A stretch of DNA of 64,000 bases, taken from JAQBQH01 sp035607415 (lineage in GTDB: Bacteria; Myxococcota_A; Polyangia; Palsa-1104). Numbering within the stretch: position 1 is the first letter of the stretch; each line of letters begins with the position of its first letter. Of this stretch, positions 12,280-20,800 are shown piece by piece. Location of the stretch: positions 1 to 64,000 of the forward strand of contig DATNAQ010000101.1 of the NCBI GenBank assembly GCA_035607415.1. Reading direction: 5' to 3'. The translations under genes were made by a program, and so were the position numbers. Below the pieces are notes generated by a model, which saw only the letters and a list, made by a program, of their open reading frames with translations, was not told where the DNA came from and made no database searches.

Positions 12280-12307
12280 TTGAACCCGTTATGCAATCGC
12301 TTATGAT
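12280..12307 (+). promoter_or_regulatory. Candidate sigma70 promoter for the TSP3/VWA lipoprotein
   Basis: TTGAAC (12280-12285) and TATGAT (12302-12307) are separated by 16 bases in the 59-bp divergent gap. A GAGGAA ribosome site follows at about 12324, 12 bases before the ATG. TATGAT differs from the consensus at one position. Pattern-based only. Confidence 0.5.
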
Positions 12308-12335
12308 GCGTTCAAGTTTTGCCGAGGAATATCAT

Positions 12336-14669
12336 ATGAAGCGCGCCGGCGTCCTTTCGAGCGCCTGCCTTTTCTTCTCGCTCCTCCTCGTCGGCTGCGG
12401 GCCGCAACAGGGAGCGACGCACCCGAGCGGCGGCAACGGCGTTCCAGACGGTGGCTACGGCGACGACTGCCAGTCGCCGCCCAAAGACTCCGACGGCGAC
12501 GGCATCAGCGATCACGACGAAGGCGGCGACGTCTCGCCCGCGCGTGACACCGACGGCGACGGCACGCCCGATTACCTCGACAGCGACTCCGACGGCGACG
12601 GCATCCCCGACTCGGTCGAGGGCGGCAACGCCACGCCGTGCATGGCGCCCGTCGACACCGACGGCGACGGCAAGCCCGACTTCGTCGACCTCGACTCCGA
12701 CGATGCCAACGACGCCACCGTCGCCGATCGCGAGGAGGCCGGGCCCGATCCGACGCATCCGCTCGACACCGACGGCGACGGCATTCCCGACTATCGCGAC
12801 GACGACAACGACGGCGACGGCATCGTCGACAAGCTCGAGCTGACGGCGCAGGGCGCGTCGGTGGCGGCGATGAAGCTGGCCGACGCCCCAGACACCGACG
12901 GCGACGGCATCCCCGACTTCCTCGACACCGACTCCGACGGCGACGGCATCCCCGATCTCACCGACGGCGCCGTCGACACCGACGGCGACCTCATCCCCAA
13001 CTATCGCGACCTCGACTCCGACGGCGACTGCGTGCCCGACGCGCTCGAAGGCGCCGTCGACTCCGACATGGACGGCGCGCCCGACTTCGCCGACGTCGAC
13101 AGCGACAACGACGGGCTCACCGACGGCATCGAGGACAAGAACTGCAACGGCATGCTCGACACCTGCGAGACCGATCGCATGAAGGCCGACACCGACGGCG
13201 ACGGCGTGTCCGATCTCGTCGAGGTCGCCGACTGCGCGGCCAAGCCGGCGGCGCAGCAGGCGGTGTGCATGTGCCAGGCGTCGAACCCGGCGCAATCGCC
13301 CTTGCAGAGCGGCGACTTCGTCTTCGTGGTCGACTACAACCTGCCGCCGTCGCCGACCTCGGAGACGCTGAGCATGTCGACCGACGTGGCGCAGGCCGAC
13401 GTCATCTTCTCGATCGACACCACCGGCTCGATGGGCAACGCGCTCGCCAACCTGCAGGCGGGGCTGTCCAACGTGGCGGCCTCGGTGCAGATGAAGGTCA
13501 AGAGCGTCGCGATGGGCATCATGGACTTCCGCGACTTCACCACGGACGATCCGTACATCGTCGCGTACGACTATCGCATCACCACCGTCTCGACGGCGGC
13601 CGGGCTCACCGCGCTGCAGAATTCGCTCAACGGCCTCATGATCGGCGACGGCGGCGACGGCCCCGAGGCCGGCTGGGAGGCGCTCTACAACATCGCGGGC
13701 GGTCCGGCGCTGTCGGCGACCGCGCTCGGGCACACCTGGACGAGCGCGATCACGGCGCCGCAGCCGAACCCGGTGCCGGCGGGCGAGACGCAGGGCACGC
13801 TCGGCGGCGCGCTGTTCCGCGCCGGGTCGGTGCCGATCATCGTCACCGTCTCGGACGCCGAGTGGCATGACGCGCCGGGCACGGCGGCCAACGGCGAAGA
13901 CGGGCTCAACGACTACGGCAGCGCCGAAAACGGCGTGCCCACGCGTGCCGCCGCGATCGCGCGCGCGAACCTGCTCACCGCGCACGTCATGGGCATCGCC
14001 GGCCACTCGGGCTCGGCGACGGGCAACGCCAAGGCGCGCGCGATCGCCACCGCCAACGCCACCGGCGCGGTGGTCAAGCCGGCCGACTTCGGCCCCGTCG
14101 GCACGCGCCCGTCGACGTGCGCGATCACGCAGTGCTGCACCTCCGACGGCGGCGCCGGCGAAGCGCCCGACGCCAGCGGCAACTGCCCGCTCGCCTACGG
14201 CTACAACGACACCAACGGCAACGGCGTCGGCTCGGCGGTGACGTCAGGCATCGTGGCGCTGGCCAACGGCCTCAAGTTCGACATCCACGTCGAGGCCAGC
14301 GACGTCGATCCGATGACCATCGACCGCTTCATGTTGAAGCTCGTGCCCAACCTCTCGGGCATGGGCCCGGCGGCGATGTGCGTGACCATGACGCCGACGC
14401 CGCTGCAGGACAACTTCACCGGGCCGAAGGCGGCGCCGGGCGGCGACGGCGTACTCGACACGTTCCCCGGCATCGGCGGCGGGCAGCAGATCTGCTTCGA
14501 CGTCATCCCGAAGATGAACACGACGGTGATGAACACCGACAAGCCGCAGATGTTCCACGCGGTGCTCAACGTCAAGGGCGTGTCGAACGGCAACACCGTG
14601 AACCTCGGCGTCCCGCGCGACGTGTTCTTCCTGGTGCCGCCGAAGATCATGAACGGCCCGATTCCGTAG
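12336..14669 (+). CDS. Lipoprotein with thrombospondin type 3 (calcium) repeats and a VWA domain
   Basis: 777 residues. The signal peptide ends in lipobox LLVGC with lipidated Cys21. Residues about 50-300 form a long run of Asp-rich repeats of the DTDGDGIPD kind, the thrombospondin type 3/calcium-binding pattern also found in OmpA-like and myxobacterial surface proteins. From about residue 350 a von Willebrand A-like domain begins, with FSIDTTGSMGNA supplying a MIDAS-type metal site and a later DFRDF segment. The protein is likely outer-membrane anchored and may be involved in adhesion or surface binding, which is inferred from the domains. Cysteine pairs occur between the modules. The ATG at 12336 is preferred over upstream starts because it opens the signal peptide and follows GAGGAA. 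Confidence 0.9.
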   Translation: MKRAGVLSSACLFFSLLLVGCGPQQGATHPSGGNGVPDGGYGDDCQSPPKDSDGDGISDHDEGGDVSPARDTDGDGTPDYLDSDSDGDGIPDSVEGGNATPCMAPVDTDGDGKPDFVDLDSDDANDATVADREEAGPDPTHPLDTDGDGIPDYRDDDNDGDGIVDKLELTAQGASVAAMKLADAPDTDGDGIPDFLDTDSDGDGIPDLTDGAVDTDGDLIPNYRDLDSDGDCVPDALEGAVDSDMDGAPDFADVDSDNDGLTDGIEDKNCNGMLDTCETDRMKADTDGDGVSDLVEVADCAAKPAAQQAVCMCQASNPAQSPLQSGDFVFVVDYNLPPSPTSETLSMSTDVAQADVIFSIDTTGSMGNALANLQAGLSNVAASVQMKVKSVAMGIMDFRDFTTDDPYIVAYDYRITTVSTAAGLTALQNSLNGLMIGDGGDGPEAGWEALYNIAGGPALSATALGHTWTSAITAPQPNPVPAGETQGTLGGALFRAGSVPIIVTVSDAEWHDAPGTAANGEDGLNDYGSAENGVPTRAAAIARANLLTAHVMGIAGHSGSATGNAKARAIATANATGAVVKPADFGPVGTRPSTCAITQCCTSDGGAGEAPDASGNCPLAYGYNDTNGNGVGSAVTSGIVALANGLKFDIHVEASDVDPMTIDRFMLKLVPNLSGMGPAAMCVTMTPTPLQDNFTGPKAAPGGDGVLDTFPGIGGGQQICFDVIPKMNTTVMNTDKPQMFHAVLNVKGVSNGNTVNLGVPRDVFFLVPPKIMNGPIP

Positions 14670-14697
14670 CCCCCCGCGTGCTAGGCTCTCCGCCGCC

Positions 14698-17562
14698 ATG
14701 GCGGAATCCGACGCTCTGTACATCGTCGACGGCTCGAACTTCCTCTTTCGCGCCTATCACGCGCTGCCGCCGCTCACGACCAAGGCGGGGCAGCCGACCG
14801 GCGCGGCCTACGGCTTCACGCAGATGCTCATCAAGCTGGAGACCGACCATCGGCCGACGCACCTCGCGGTCGTGTTCGACGCCGGCTCGCGCTCGTTTCG
14901 CGACGACCTGTACAAGGAGTACAAGGCCAACCGCTCGGAGGCGCCCGACGATCTGAAGCCGCAGTTCGGTCTCATGCGGCGCGTGCTCGAGACCTTCAAC
15001 ATCCCGGTGCTCGAGGCGGTCGGTTGCGAGGCGGACGATCTCATCGCCACGCTCGCGCGGCAGGCCAAAGAGCGCGGGCAGCGCGTGGTCGTCGTGACGT
15101 CCGACAAGGACCTCATGCAGCTCGTCTCCGACGGCAAGGTGGTGCTCTACGACACCATGAAGAACGTGCCGCAGGGCTTCACCTACGGCGAGAAGGAGGT
15201 CGAGGAAAAGTTCGGCGTGCCGCCGTCGAAGCTGGGCGACGTGCTCGCGCTCATGGGCGACTCGATCGACAACGTGCCGGGCATTCCGGGCGTGGGGCCC
15301 AAGACGGCGGCGGCGCTGATCCAGGCCTACGGGTCGGTCGAGAACCTGATCGCGCACGCCGACGAGATCGCGGCGCTGCCGGGGTTGCGCGGCGCCAAGA
15401 GCGTGGCCGAGAAGGTGAAGTCGCACGTCGAGGCGGTGCGGCTGTCGCGGCAGCTGGTGTCGCTCGACGAGCACGTGGCCAACACGGTGGAGCTCGAGGC
15501 GCTCCGGCGGCGCGAGCCGGACATGGCGAAGGTCGAGACGCTGCTGCGCGAGCTGGAGTTCGTGCGCCTCCTCGAGCGGCTCAAGCCGATCGCGCACAAG
15601 CCGCCGACGTTCGAGGTCGACGCGCACGGCAACGCGACGGTGCCGGTGTCGGGCGGCGCGCCCGCGGGCGGCGCGCTCGCGAGTGGCGAGCTCGCGTTCG
15701 CGTCGCCAACGGCGACGCCAGCGACAATAGAACCGCCGCTGAAGATCGAGATCGGCAAGGCCCCGCCGACCGTCATCACCGACGAGGCGGAGCTGCGCGC
15801 GCTGGCGTCGGAGCTGTTGCGCACCGACGAGCTCGGGCTGGCGTTCGAGTCGACCGCGTCGCCGCCGTCGTCGCAGCTGGGCGCGGCGCTCCTCGGCGTG
15901 GCGCTGGCGTCGCCCGGGCGCCCGACGGTGTACGTGCCGCTCGGCCATCGCTATCTCGGCGCGCCGGTCCAGCTCGACGCCATGAAGGCGCTCGACATCT
16001 TGAAGCTCGTCCTCGCCGCCGGACAGCCGCGCAAGCACGTGCATGGGCTCAAGGACGCGATCGTGCTGCTCACCCGCTACGGCGCGCGCATCGGCGGCGT
16101 CGCGTCCGATCCGCAGATCGCGTCGTACCTCGTCGATCCGACGGCCGAGCACGACGTGTCGTCGCTCTGTGGGCGCCGCTTCGGCACGACGGTCGAGTCG
16201 CGCGCGGCGCTGCTCGGATCGGGCAAGAAGGCGCTCGCCTACGACACGCTCGACGTGCCGCGCGCCGCCGCCTACGCCGGCTGCCAGGCGGAGGGCACGC
16301 TCGCCGTCGGGGCGCTGCTGCGCGCGGAGCTCGAGGCACACAAGATGCTGCGCCTGCTCGACGAGATCGAGCTGCCGCTGGCGCGCGTCCTGGCGGTGAT
16401 GGAGATGCACGGCGTGCGTCTCGACACCGAATGGCTGCGCACGCTCGGGCGCGACGTCGATCAGAAGCTGCAGGCGATCGAGGCCGAGGTGCAGGCGCTC
16501 GCGGGCAGCGAGATCAACCTCGGCTCACCGAAGCAGCTGCAGGAGCTCCTGTTCGACAAGCTCGGGCTGCCCGGCATCAAGCGCACCAAGACCGGCTGGT
16601 CCACCGACGCCGACGTGCTCGAGGAGCTGGCGCCGCTGCATCCGGTGGCGGCCAAGATCCTCGAGCATCGCGTGCTCGCCAAGCTCAAGGGCACGTACAT
16701 CGACGCGCTGCCGGCGGTGGTCGATCCCAAGGACGGGCGGCTGCATACCTCCTACCGCCAGACGGTGGCGGCCACCGGGCGCTTGTCGTCGACGGAGCCG
16801 AACCTGCAGAACGTGCCCATCCGCACCGAGCTCGGGCGCGAGATCCGGCGCGCCTTCGTCGCCGCCGAGGGCTGCATGCTCATCGCCGCCGACTACTCGC
16901 AGATCGAGCTGCGCGTCCTGGCGCACCTGTCGAAGGATCCGGTGCTCCTCGACGCGTTCGGCAAAGACGAGGACATCCATCGCCGCACCGTGATCGAAAT
17001 GTTCGGCGCGGCGCAGGCCGACGATCCGAAGCTGCGCTCGGTGGCCAAGATGATCAACTACGGCATCGTCTACGGCCTGTCGGACTTCGGGCTCGCGCAG
17101 CGGCTCGGCATCGAGCGCGCCGACGCCAAGCGCTACATCGAGGGCTACCTCAAGACCTACGCGCGGCTCGACAAGTACATGCACGAGATCATCGAGGAGG
17201 CATACCGCGACGGCGGCACGCGCACGCTGTTCGGGCGCTTCCGGCCGATTCCCGAGCTGCAGGCGCGCAACCGCATGCTGCGCTCGGCGGGCGAGCGCAT
17301 GGCGCGCAACACGCCGATTCAGGGGACGGCGGCGGACCTGCTGAAGGTGGCGATGATCGCCGTGCAGCGCGAGCTCGACCAGAACCTGCGCGGCGTGAAG
17401 ATGCTCTTGACGGTGCACGACGAGCTCGTGCTCGAGGCCCCGGCGGAGCAGGCAGAGGCGGTGGGCAAGCGGCTCGTCGACAAGATGGAAGGCGTGGCCA
17501 AGCTCGACGTCCCGCTCAAGGTCGACCTCGGCATCGGTAGGAGCTGGGCCGAAGCCAAGTAG
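14698..17562 (+). CDS. polA: DNA polymerase I
   Basis: 954 residues. The N-terminal 5' nuclease domain (about 1-300) begins LYIVDGSNFLFRAYHAL and has the VVVTSDKDLMQLV and helix-hairpin-helix segments. The polymerase domain (about 545-954) has motif A ADYSQIELRVLAHLS, motif B MINYGIVYG and motif C LLTVHDELVLEAP. The middle 3'-5' exonuclease-like domain appears catalytically degenerate by hand alignment to E. coli. The DTE motif is replaced by LAFESTAS, and the Tyr-x3-Asp motif reads YAGCQ. The enzyme would then lack proofreading, as in Taq and Bacillus PolA. It is expected to act in Okazaki fragment processing and repair. The gene follows the lipoprotein by 28 bases and is followed within two bases by a long hairpin repeat. 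Confidence 0.98.
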   Translation: MAESDALYIVDGSNFLFRAYHALPPLTTKAGQPTGAAYGFTQMLIKLETDHRPTHLAVVFDAGSRSFRDDLYKEYKANRSEAPDDLKPQFGLMRRVLETFNIPVLEAVGCEADDLIATLARQAKERGQRVVVVTSDKDLMQLVSDGKVVLYDTMKNVPQGFTYGEKEVEEKFGVPPSKLGDVLALMGDSIDNVPGIPGVGPKTAAALIQAYGSVENLIAHADEIAALPGLRGAKSVAEKVKSHVEAVRLSRQLVSLDEHVANTVELEALRRREPDMAKVETLLRELEFVRLLERLKPIAHKPPTFEVDAHGNATVPVSGGAPAGGALASGELAFASPTATPATIEPPLKIEIGKAPPTVITDEAELRALASELLRTDELGLAFESTASPPSSQLGAALLGVALASPGRPTVYVPLGHRYLGAPVQLDAMKALDILKLVLAAGQPRKHVHGLKDAIVLLTRYGARIGGVASDPQIASYLVDPTAEHDVSSLCGRRFGTTVESRAALLGSGKKALAYDTLDVPRAAAYAGCQAEGTLAVGALLRAELEAHKMLRLLDEIELPLARVLAVMEMHGVRLDTEWLRTLGRDVDQKLQAIEAEVQALAGSEINLGSPKQLQELLFDKLGLPGIKRTKTGWSTDADVLEELAPLHPVAAKILEHRVLAKLKGTYIDALPAVVDPKDGRLHTSYRQTVAATGRLSSTEPNLQNVPIRTELGREIRRAFVAAEGCMLIAADYSQIELRVLAHLSKDPVLLDAFGKDEDIHRRTVIEMFGAAQADDPKLRSVAKMINYGIVYGLSDFGLAQRLGIERADAKRYIEGYLKTYARLDKYMHEIIEEAYRDGGTRTLFGRFRPIPELQARNRMLRSAGERMARNTPIQGTAADLLKVAMIAVQRELDQNLRGVKMLLTVHDELVLEAPAEQAEAVGKRLVDKMEGVAKLDVPLKVDLGIGRSWAEAK

Positions 17563-17563
17563 C

Positions 17564-17685
17564 CCCGAAAAAAGCTTTACAGGGAGATCAAGAGATCAGG
17601 AGATCAAGAAACTTTGACGCTCGGATCCGAGGATCAATTTTCCTGATCTCCTGATCTCGTGATCTCCCTGTTGGTTTTTTTCGGG
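17564..17685. repeat. Long imperfect hairpin repeat with GATCTC units, copy 2
   Basis: A 122-bp inverted repeat starting right after the polA stop. The outermost bases CCCGAAAAAA (17564-17573) pair with TTTTTTCGGG (17676-17685). Inside, ACAGGGAGATCA (17579-17590) pairs with TGATCTCCCTGT (17660-17671), and further GATCTC-type units follow. The apical palindrome CTCGGATCCGAG (17620-17631) matches the copy at 489-583. The A-tract before and T-tract after a GC-containing stem resemble an oversized bidirectional intrinsic terminator. It sits between polA and the SDR gene. Confidence 0.85.
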
Positions 17686-17697
17686 TAAGTTGCCGTG

Positions 17698-18681
17698 ATG
17701 AACATCGCGGTCACGGGCGCCACCGGACACGTCGGCGCCAATCTCGTACGTACTCTCGTCGCCAGCGGCCACTCGGTCCGCGCGCTCGTGCATGGCGGCA
17801 ATCGCCGCGGGCTCGACGGCGTCGCCTGCGAGTTCGTCGACGGCGACATCCTCGAGCGCGCCACCCTCGACCGCGCCTTCGCCGGCTGCGAGCGCGTCTT
17901 CCACCTCGCCGCGCGCATCTCCATCGCCCCCGGCGACGAGGACGTCGTCCACGCCGTCAACGTCGACGGCACGCGCAACGTCGTCGCCGCGTGCCAGACG
18001 GCGCGCGTCTCCCGCCTCATCCACTTCTCGTCGATCCACGCGCTCTCGCCGACGCCGCACGATCAGGCGATCGACGAGACCCGCGCGCTGACCTCCTCGC
18101 CGCACATGCCGCCCTATGATCGCTCGAAGGCGCAGGCCGAGCGCGAGGTCCAGGCCGCCATCGCCCGCGGCCTCGACGCCGTCATCGTCAACCCGACGGC
18201 GATCCTCGGCCCGCACGACTACGGCCCGTCGGCCATGGGGCGCGTGCTGCTCGATCTCTACCACCGCCGCCTGCCCGCGCTCGTCGACGGCGGCTTCGAT
18301 TGGGTCGACGTGCGCGACGTCATCGCCGGCGCGCTGGCCGCCGCCGATCGCGCGCCCACCGGCGCTCGGTATCTGCTCTCCGGCGCGCGCCGCACCGTCG
18401 CCGAGCTGGCCTCGATCGTCAAAGACGTCACCGGCGTGCGCCCGCCGCGCATCACCTCGCCGATGTGGCTGGCGCGCATCGGCGCGCCGTTCGCCACCGC
18501 CTACGCGCGCGTCGCCGGCAAGGAGCCGCTCTACACCAAGCACTCGCTGCACGCGCTCCGCAACCACCAGCTCGTCAGCCACGACAAGGCCGCGCGCGAG
18601 CTCGGCTACACGTCGCGCCCGCTCATCGAGACCATCACCGCCGCCTACGACTGGTTCCGCGACGCAGGTGCCCTCGCCTAA
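17698..18681 (+). CDS. NAD(P)-dependent epimerase/dehydratase (extended SDR)
   Basis: 327-residue protein of the extended short-chain dehydrogenase family. It has the N-terminal nucleotide-binding motif GATGHVGANL, the FHLAAR strand, the Ser-containing IHFSSIHAL segment and the catalytic YDRSK (Tyr140, Lys144), with NPTAILGPHDYGPS following. The fold resembles dihydroflavonol-4-reductase and hopanoid-associated sugar epimerase (HpnA) proteins, but the substrate cannot be read from sequence. An ATG at 17698 follows a possible GTG at 17695; the ATG is preferred. The gene starts 12 bases after a long hairpin repeat, so it may have its own promoter. Confidence 0.88.
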   Translation: MNIAVTGATGHVGANLVRTLVASGHSVRALVHGGNRRGLDGVACEFVDGDILERATLDRAFAGCERVFHLAARISIAPGDEDVVHAVNVDGTRNVVAACQTARVSRLIHFSSIHALSPTPHDQAIDETRALTSSPHMPPYDRSKAQAEREVQAAIARGLDAVIVNPTAILGPHDYGPSAMGRVLLDLYHRRLPALVDGGFDWVDVRDVIAGALAAADRAPTGARYLLSGARRTVAELASIVKDVTGVRPPRITSPMWLARIGAPFATAYARVAGKEPLYTKHSLHALRNHQLVSHDKAARELGYTSRPLIETITAAYDWFRDAGALA

Positions 18682-18685
18682 CCCG

Positions 18686-18770
18686 GCATGAGCGCACGGC
18701 GGAAGGGTCTTGGCGCCCGGGAGGCGAGTGCAGCGAGCCGACTTGGCGCGCTTCCGCCGCGCGCGCATGC
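18686..18770. repeat. Twenty-base-pair inverted repeat between the SDR and reductase genes
   Basis: The arms at 18686-18705 and 18751-18770 are complementary at 18 of 20 positions and begin and end with GCATG/CATGC. The 45-nt loop contains CTTGGCGC twice. The hairpin starts five bases after the SDR stop and ends ten bases before the ATG of the downstream gene, so it fills the intergenic space. It lacks a T-tract. It might influence transcription end or translation start of the next gene. Confidence 0.6.
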
Positions 18771-18779
18771 GGAACGACG

Positions 18780-19538
18780 ATGACCGAGGCTGTCTTCTTT
18801 CGCGATCTGTTGATCGGAATGCTGGTGCTGTCGGCCGTGGTCTTCACGGTGCTGTTTCTCATCACCGCGCCCTACGGCCGCCACACCCGCGCCGGCTGGG
18901 GCCCGACGGTGTCGTCGACCGCCGGCTGGATCCTCATGGAGGCGCCCGCGTCGCTCGGCTTCCTCCTGTTCTACTGGCGCGGCGAGCATCGCGCCGAGCT
19001 GGCGCCGCTCGCCCTGCTCTGCCTGTGGCAGCTGCACTACGCCAACCGCGCGTTCCTCTATCCCTTCCGCCGTCGCGGCGGCGACAAGCCGATGCCGCTC
19101 ACCGTCGCCCTGCTCGGCGTCGCCTTCAACCTCGCCAACACCTACCTGAACGCGCGCTGGGTCTCGCACTTCGGGCACTACCCCGACGGCTGGCTCCTCG
19201 GCCCGCGCTTTGTCGGCGGCGCCGCGATCTTCCTCGTCGGCTTCGCCATCAACCAGCACGCCGACGAGGTCCTGCGCAACCTGCGCGCCCCCGGCGAGCG
19301 CGGCTACAAGATCCCGCACGGCGGCCTCTACCGCTTCGTCTCCGCGCCCAACTACTTCGGCGAGCTCGTCGAATGGTCGGGCTTCGCCCTCGCCGCCTGG
19401 TCGCCGGCCGCGCTCGTCTTCGTGGTCTGGACCGCGGCCAACCTGGCGCCGCGCGCCTGGGCCAACCACCAGTGGTACCGTCGCACCTTCGCCGACTATC
19501 CGACGGGACGCCGAGCCCTCGTGCCCTTCCTCTTCTAG
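18780..19538 (+). CDS. Steroid 5-alpha-reductase-like membrane enzyme
   Basis: 252 residues with about six membrane helices. The C-terminal half carries the family pattern: GGLYRFVSAPNYFGE, then WSGFALAAWS, a conserved Arg-Ala-x-x-x-His (RAWANHQWY), and YPTGRRALVPFLF at the end. Proteins of this family reduce carbon-carbon double bonds or methylate isoprenoid or lipid substrates at the membrane with NADPH. The adjacent SDR gene suggests joint action on a sterol or other lipid, but that is inference from context. The ATG at 18780 gives a natural N-terminus and directly follows a hairpin. Confidence 0.85.
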   Translation: MTEAVFFRDLLIGMLVLSAVVFTVLFLITAPYGRHTRAGWGPTVSSTAGWILMEAPASLGFLLFYWRGEHRAELAPLALLCLWQLHYANRAFLYPFRRRGGDKPMPLTVALLGVAFNLANTYLNARWVSHFGHYPDGWLLGPRFVGGAAIFLVGFAINQHADEVLRNLRAPGERGYKIPHGGLYRFVSAPNYFGELVEWSGFALAAWSPAALVFVVWTAANLAPRAWANHQWYRRTFADYPTGRRALVPFLF

Positions 19539-19539
19539 G

Positions 19540-19548
19540 TGGTATAAT
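19540..19548 (+). promoter_or_regulatory. Extended -10 promoter TGGTATAAT
   Basis: A perfect TATAAT (19543-19548) preceded by TG one base upstream lies ten bases before the ATG at 19559, just after the stop of the preceding gene. No good -35 box is present, as expected for an extended -10 promoter. Transcription would start only a few bases before the start codon. It would drive the four-gene lipoprotein/kinase operon. Such a perfect match is rare in this GC-rich window. Confidence 0.6.
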
Positions 19549-19558
19549 CGGAAGGTCC

Positions 19559-20800
19559 ATGCGTCGCGCCGCGTTCGTCCTAGCCGCCTTCGTCCTGTTG
19601 GCGCCCGGCTGCAAGCGCACCACGACGCGTCCGTCGACGCCGGCGGAGTCGCCCGAGCGCTCGGCCATGCGCGCGACCCAGAAGCCGGGCGAGTCGACCG
19701 CGCCGGCGCGCCCGCTCAAGCGCTGCTTCGACGAGGACGCCTCGGGCGATCCGCCGCGGCCGCTCGAGGCGCTGCTCGACCGCGCCGCCGATCGTTACGA
19801 CCACGGCGACTTCCAGACCTCGCTCGTCTGTGCCGAAGAGGCCGCGCGTGTCGAGCCCCGTTCGGTGGAAGCGCACCACGATCGCGCCGCCGCGCTGCAG
19901 GAGATCGGCCGGCTCGACGAGGCCGAGTCGGCCTTCACGCGCGCCCTCGCGCTCGATCCCGACGATCCGGAGACGCTCGCCGGCGCCGCCGATCTCTACA
20001 TCAACCGTCTGCCGCCGACGAACGATCACACCGAGACGGGGCTGGAGTTCGCGCGGCGCGGCTCGCGCAGGTTGAAGCGCCTACATCCGCACGGCGCGCG
20101 GCCCGATCGCGCGCTGGTCGCGCGGTTGGCGCTGCTCGAGGGGCAGGCGCTCAACGATCTCGGCCGCTCGCGCGAGGCGCTCATGCGCCTCGACGCCGCG
20201 CTCGCCGCGGTGCCCGACGATCCGCACGCCCGCTACGAGCGCGCTGTGGCGCTCTTCGATCTCTGCCGCTTCAGCGAGGCCAAGCGCGCCTTCACCGACG
20301 TGCTCGCCAAGAACCCGCACGACGCCTGGGCGCACCATCACCTCGGGCTCACGCTCGAGCGCCTCGGCGACGTCGCCGGCGCCGATCGCGAGCTCGCGCG
20401 CGCGCGCACCGAGGCGCCCACCGAGTTCCACTCGCCCGTCGAAGTGTCGCAAGCCGAGTTCCGCGCGCTCGTCGACGGCGAGGCCAAGAAGCTCTCGCCC
20501 GAGCTGCGCGCCGATCTCAGCCGCGTCAGCCTGGAGACGTCGGATCTGCCCGATCTGAGCGATCTGACCGCCGAGGAGCCGCCGCTGGCGCCGACCATCC
20601 TCGGCCTGTTCCGCGGCGCGCCCATCGGCGAGGCGCCCGAGTCGGAGGCGCGCGCCATCGTCATCTACCGCAAGAACCTGGCGCGCGCGGTGGCGTCGCG
20701 CGACGAGCTGATCCAGCAGATCCGCACCACGCTGCTCCACGAGCTCGGCCACCTGCGCGGCGAAGACGACGACGCCTTGCGCGCCCGCGGCCTCGAATGA
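19559..20800 (+). CDS. TPR lipoprotein with C-terminal zincin (minimal metallopeptidase) domain
   Basis: 413 residues. The signal peptide has lipobox LAPGC (Cys18). Residues about 70-300 hold tetratricopeptide-like repeats such as EEAARVEPRSVEAHHDRAA and LTLERLGDVAGADRELARA. The last 45 residues contain LLHELGHLRGEDDD, the HExxH zinc motif plus downstream acidic residues typical of the short zincin_1 family of predicted metallopeptidases. Those are normally stand-alone proteins of about 120 residues, so a TPR-zincin lipoprotein is unusual. It would act in the periplasm or at a membrane surface. The stop codon overlaps the start of the next kinase gene (ATGA). Confidence 0.85.
   Translation: MRRAAFVLAAFVLLAPGCKRTTTRPSTPAESPERSAMRATQKPGESTAPARPLKRCFDEDASGDPPRPLEALLDRAADRYDHGDFQTSLVCAEEAARVEPRSVEAHHDRAAALQEIGRLDEAESAFTRALALDPDDPETLAGAADLYINRLPPTNDHTETGLEFARRGSRRLKRLHPHGARPDRALVARLALLEGQALNDLGRSREALMRLDAALAAVPDDPHARYERAVALFDLCRFSEAKRAFTDVLAKNPHDAWAHHHLGLTLERLGDVAGADRELARARTEAPTEFHSPVEVSQAEFRALVDGEAKKLSPELRADLSRVSLETSDLPDLSDLTAEEPPLAPTILGLFRGAPIGEAPESEARAIVIYRKNLARAVASRDELIQQIRTTLLHELGHLRGEDDDALRARGLE

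Noticed and set aside
12480..13220. Tandem direct repeats resembling a CRISPR or satellite array
   Set aside because: They encode the DTDGDGIPD-type calcium repeats of the lipoprotein in a continuous frame, with varied spacing and no constant spacers.
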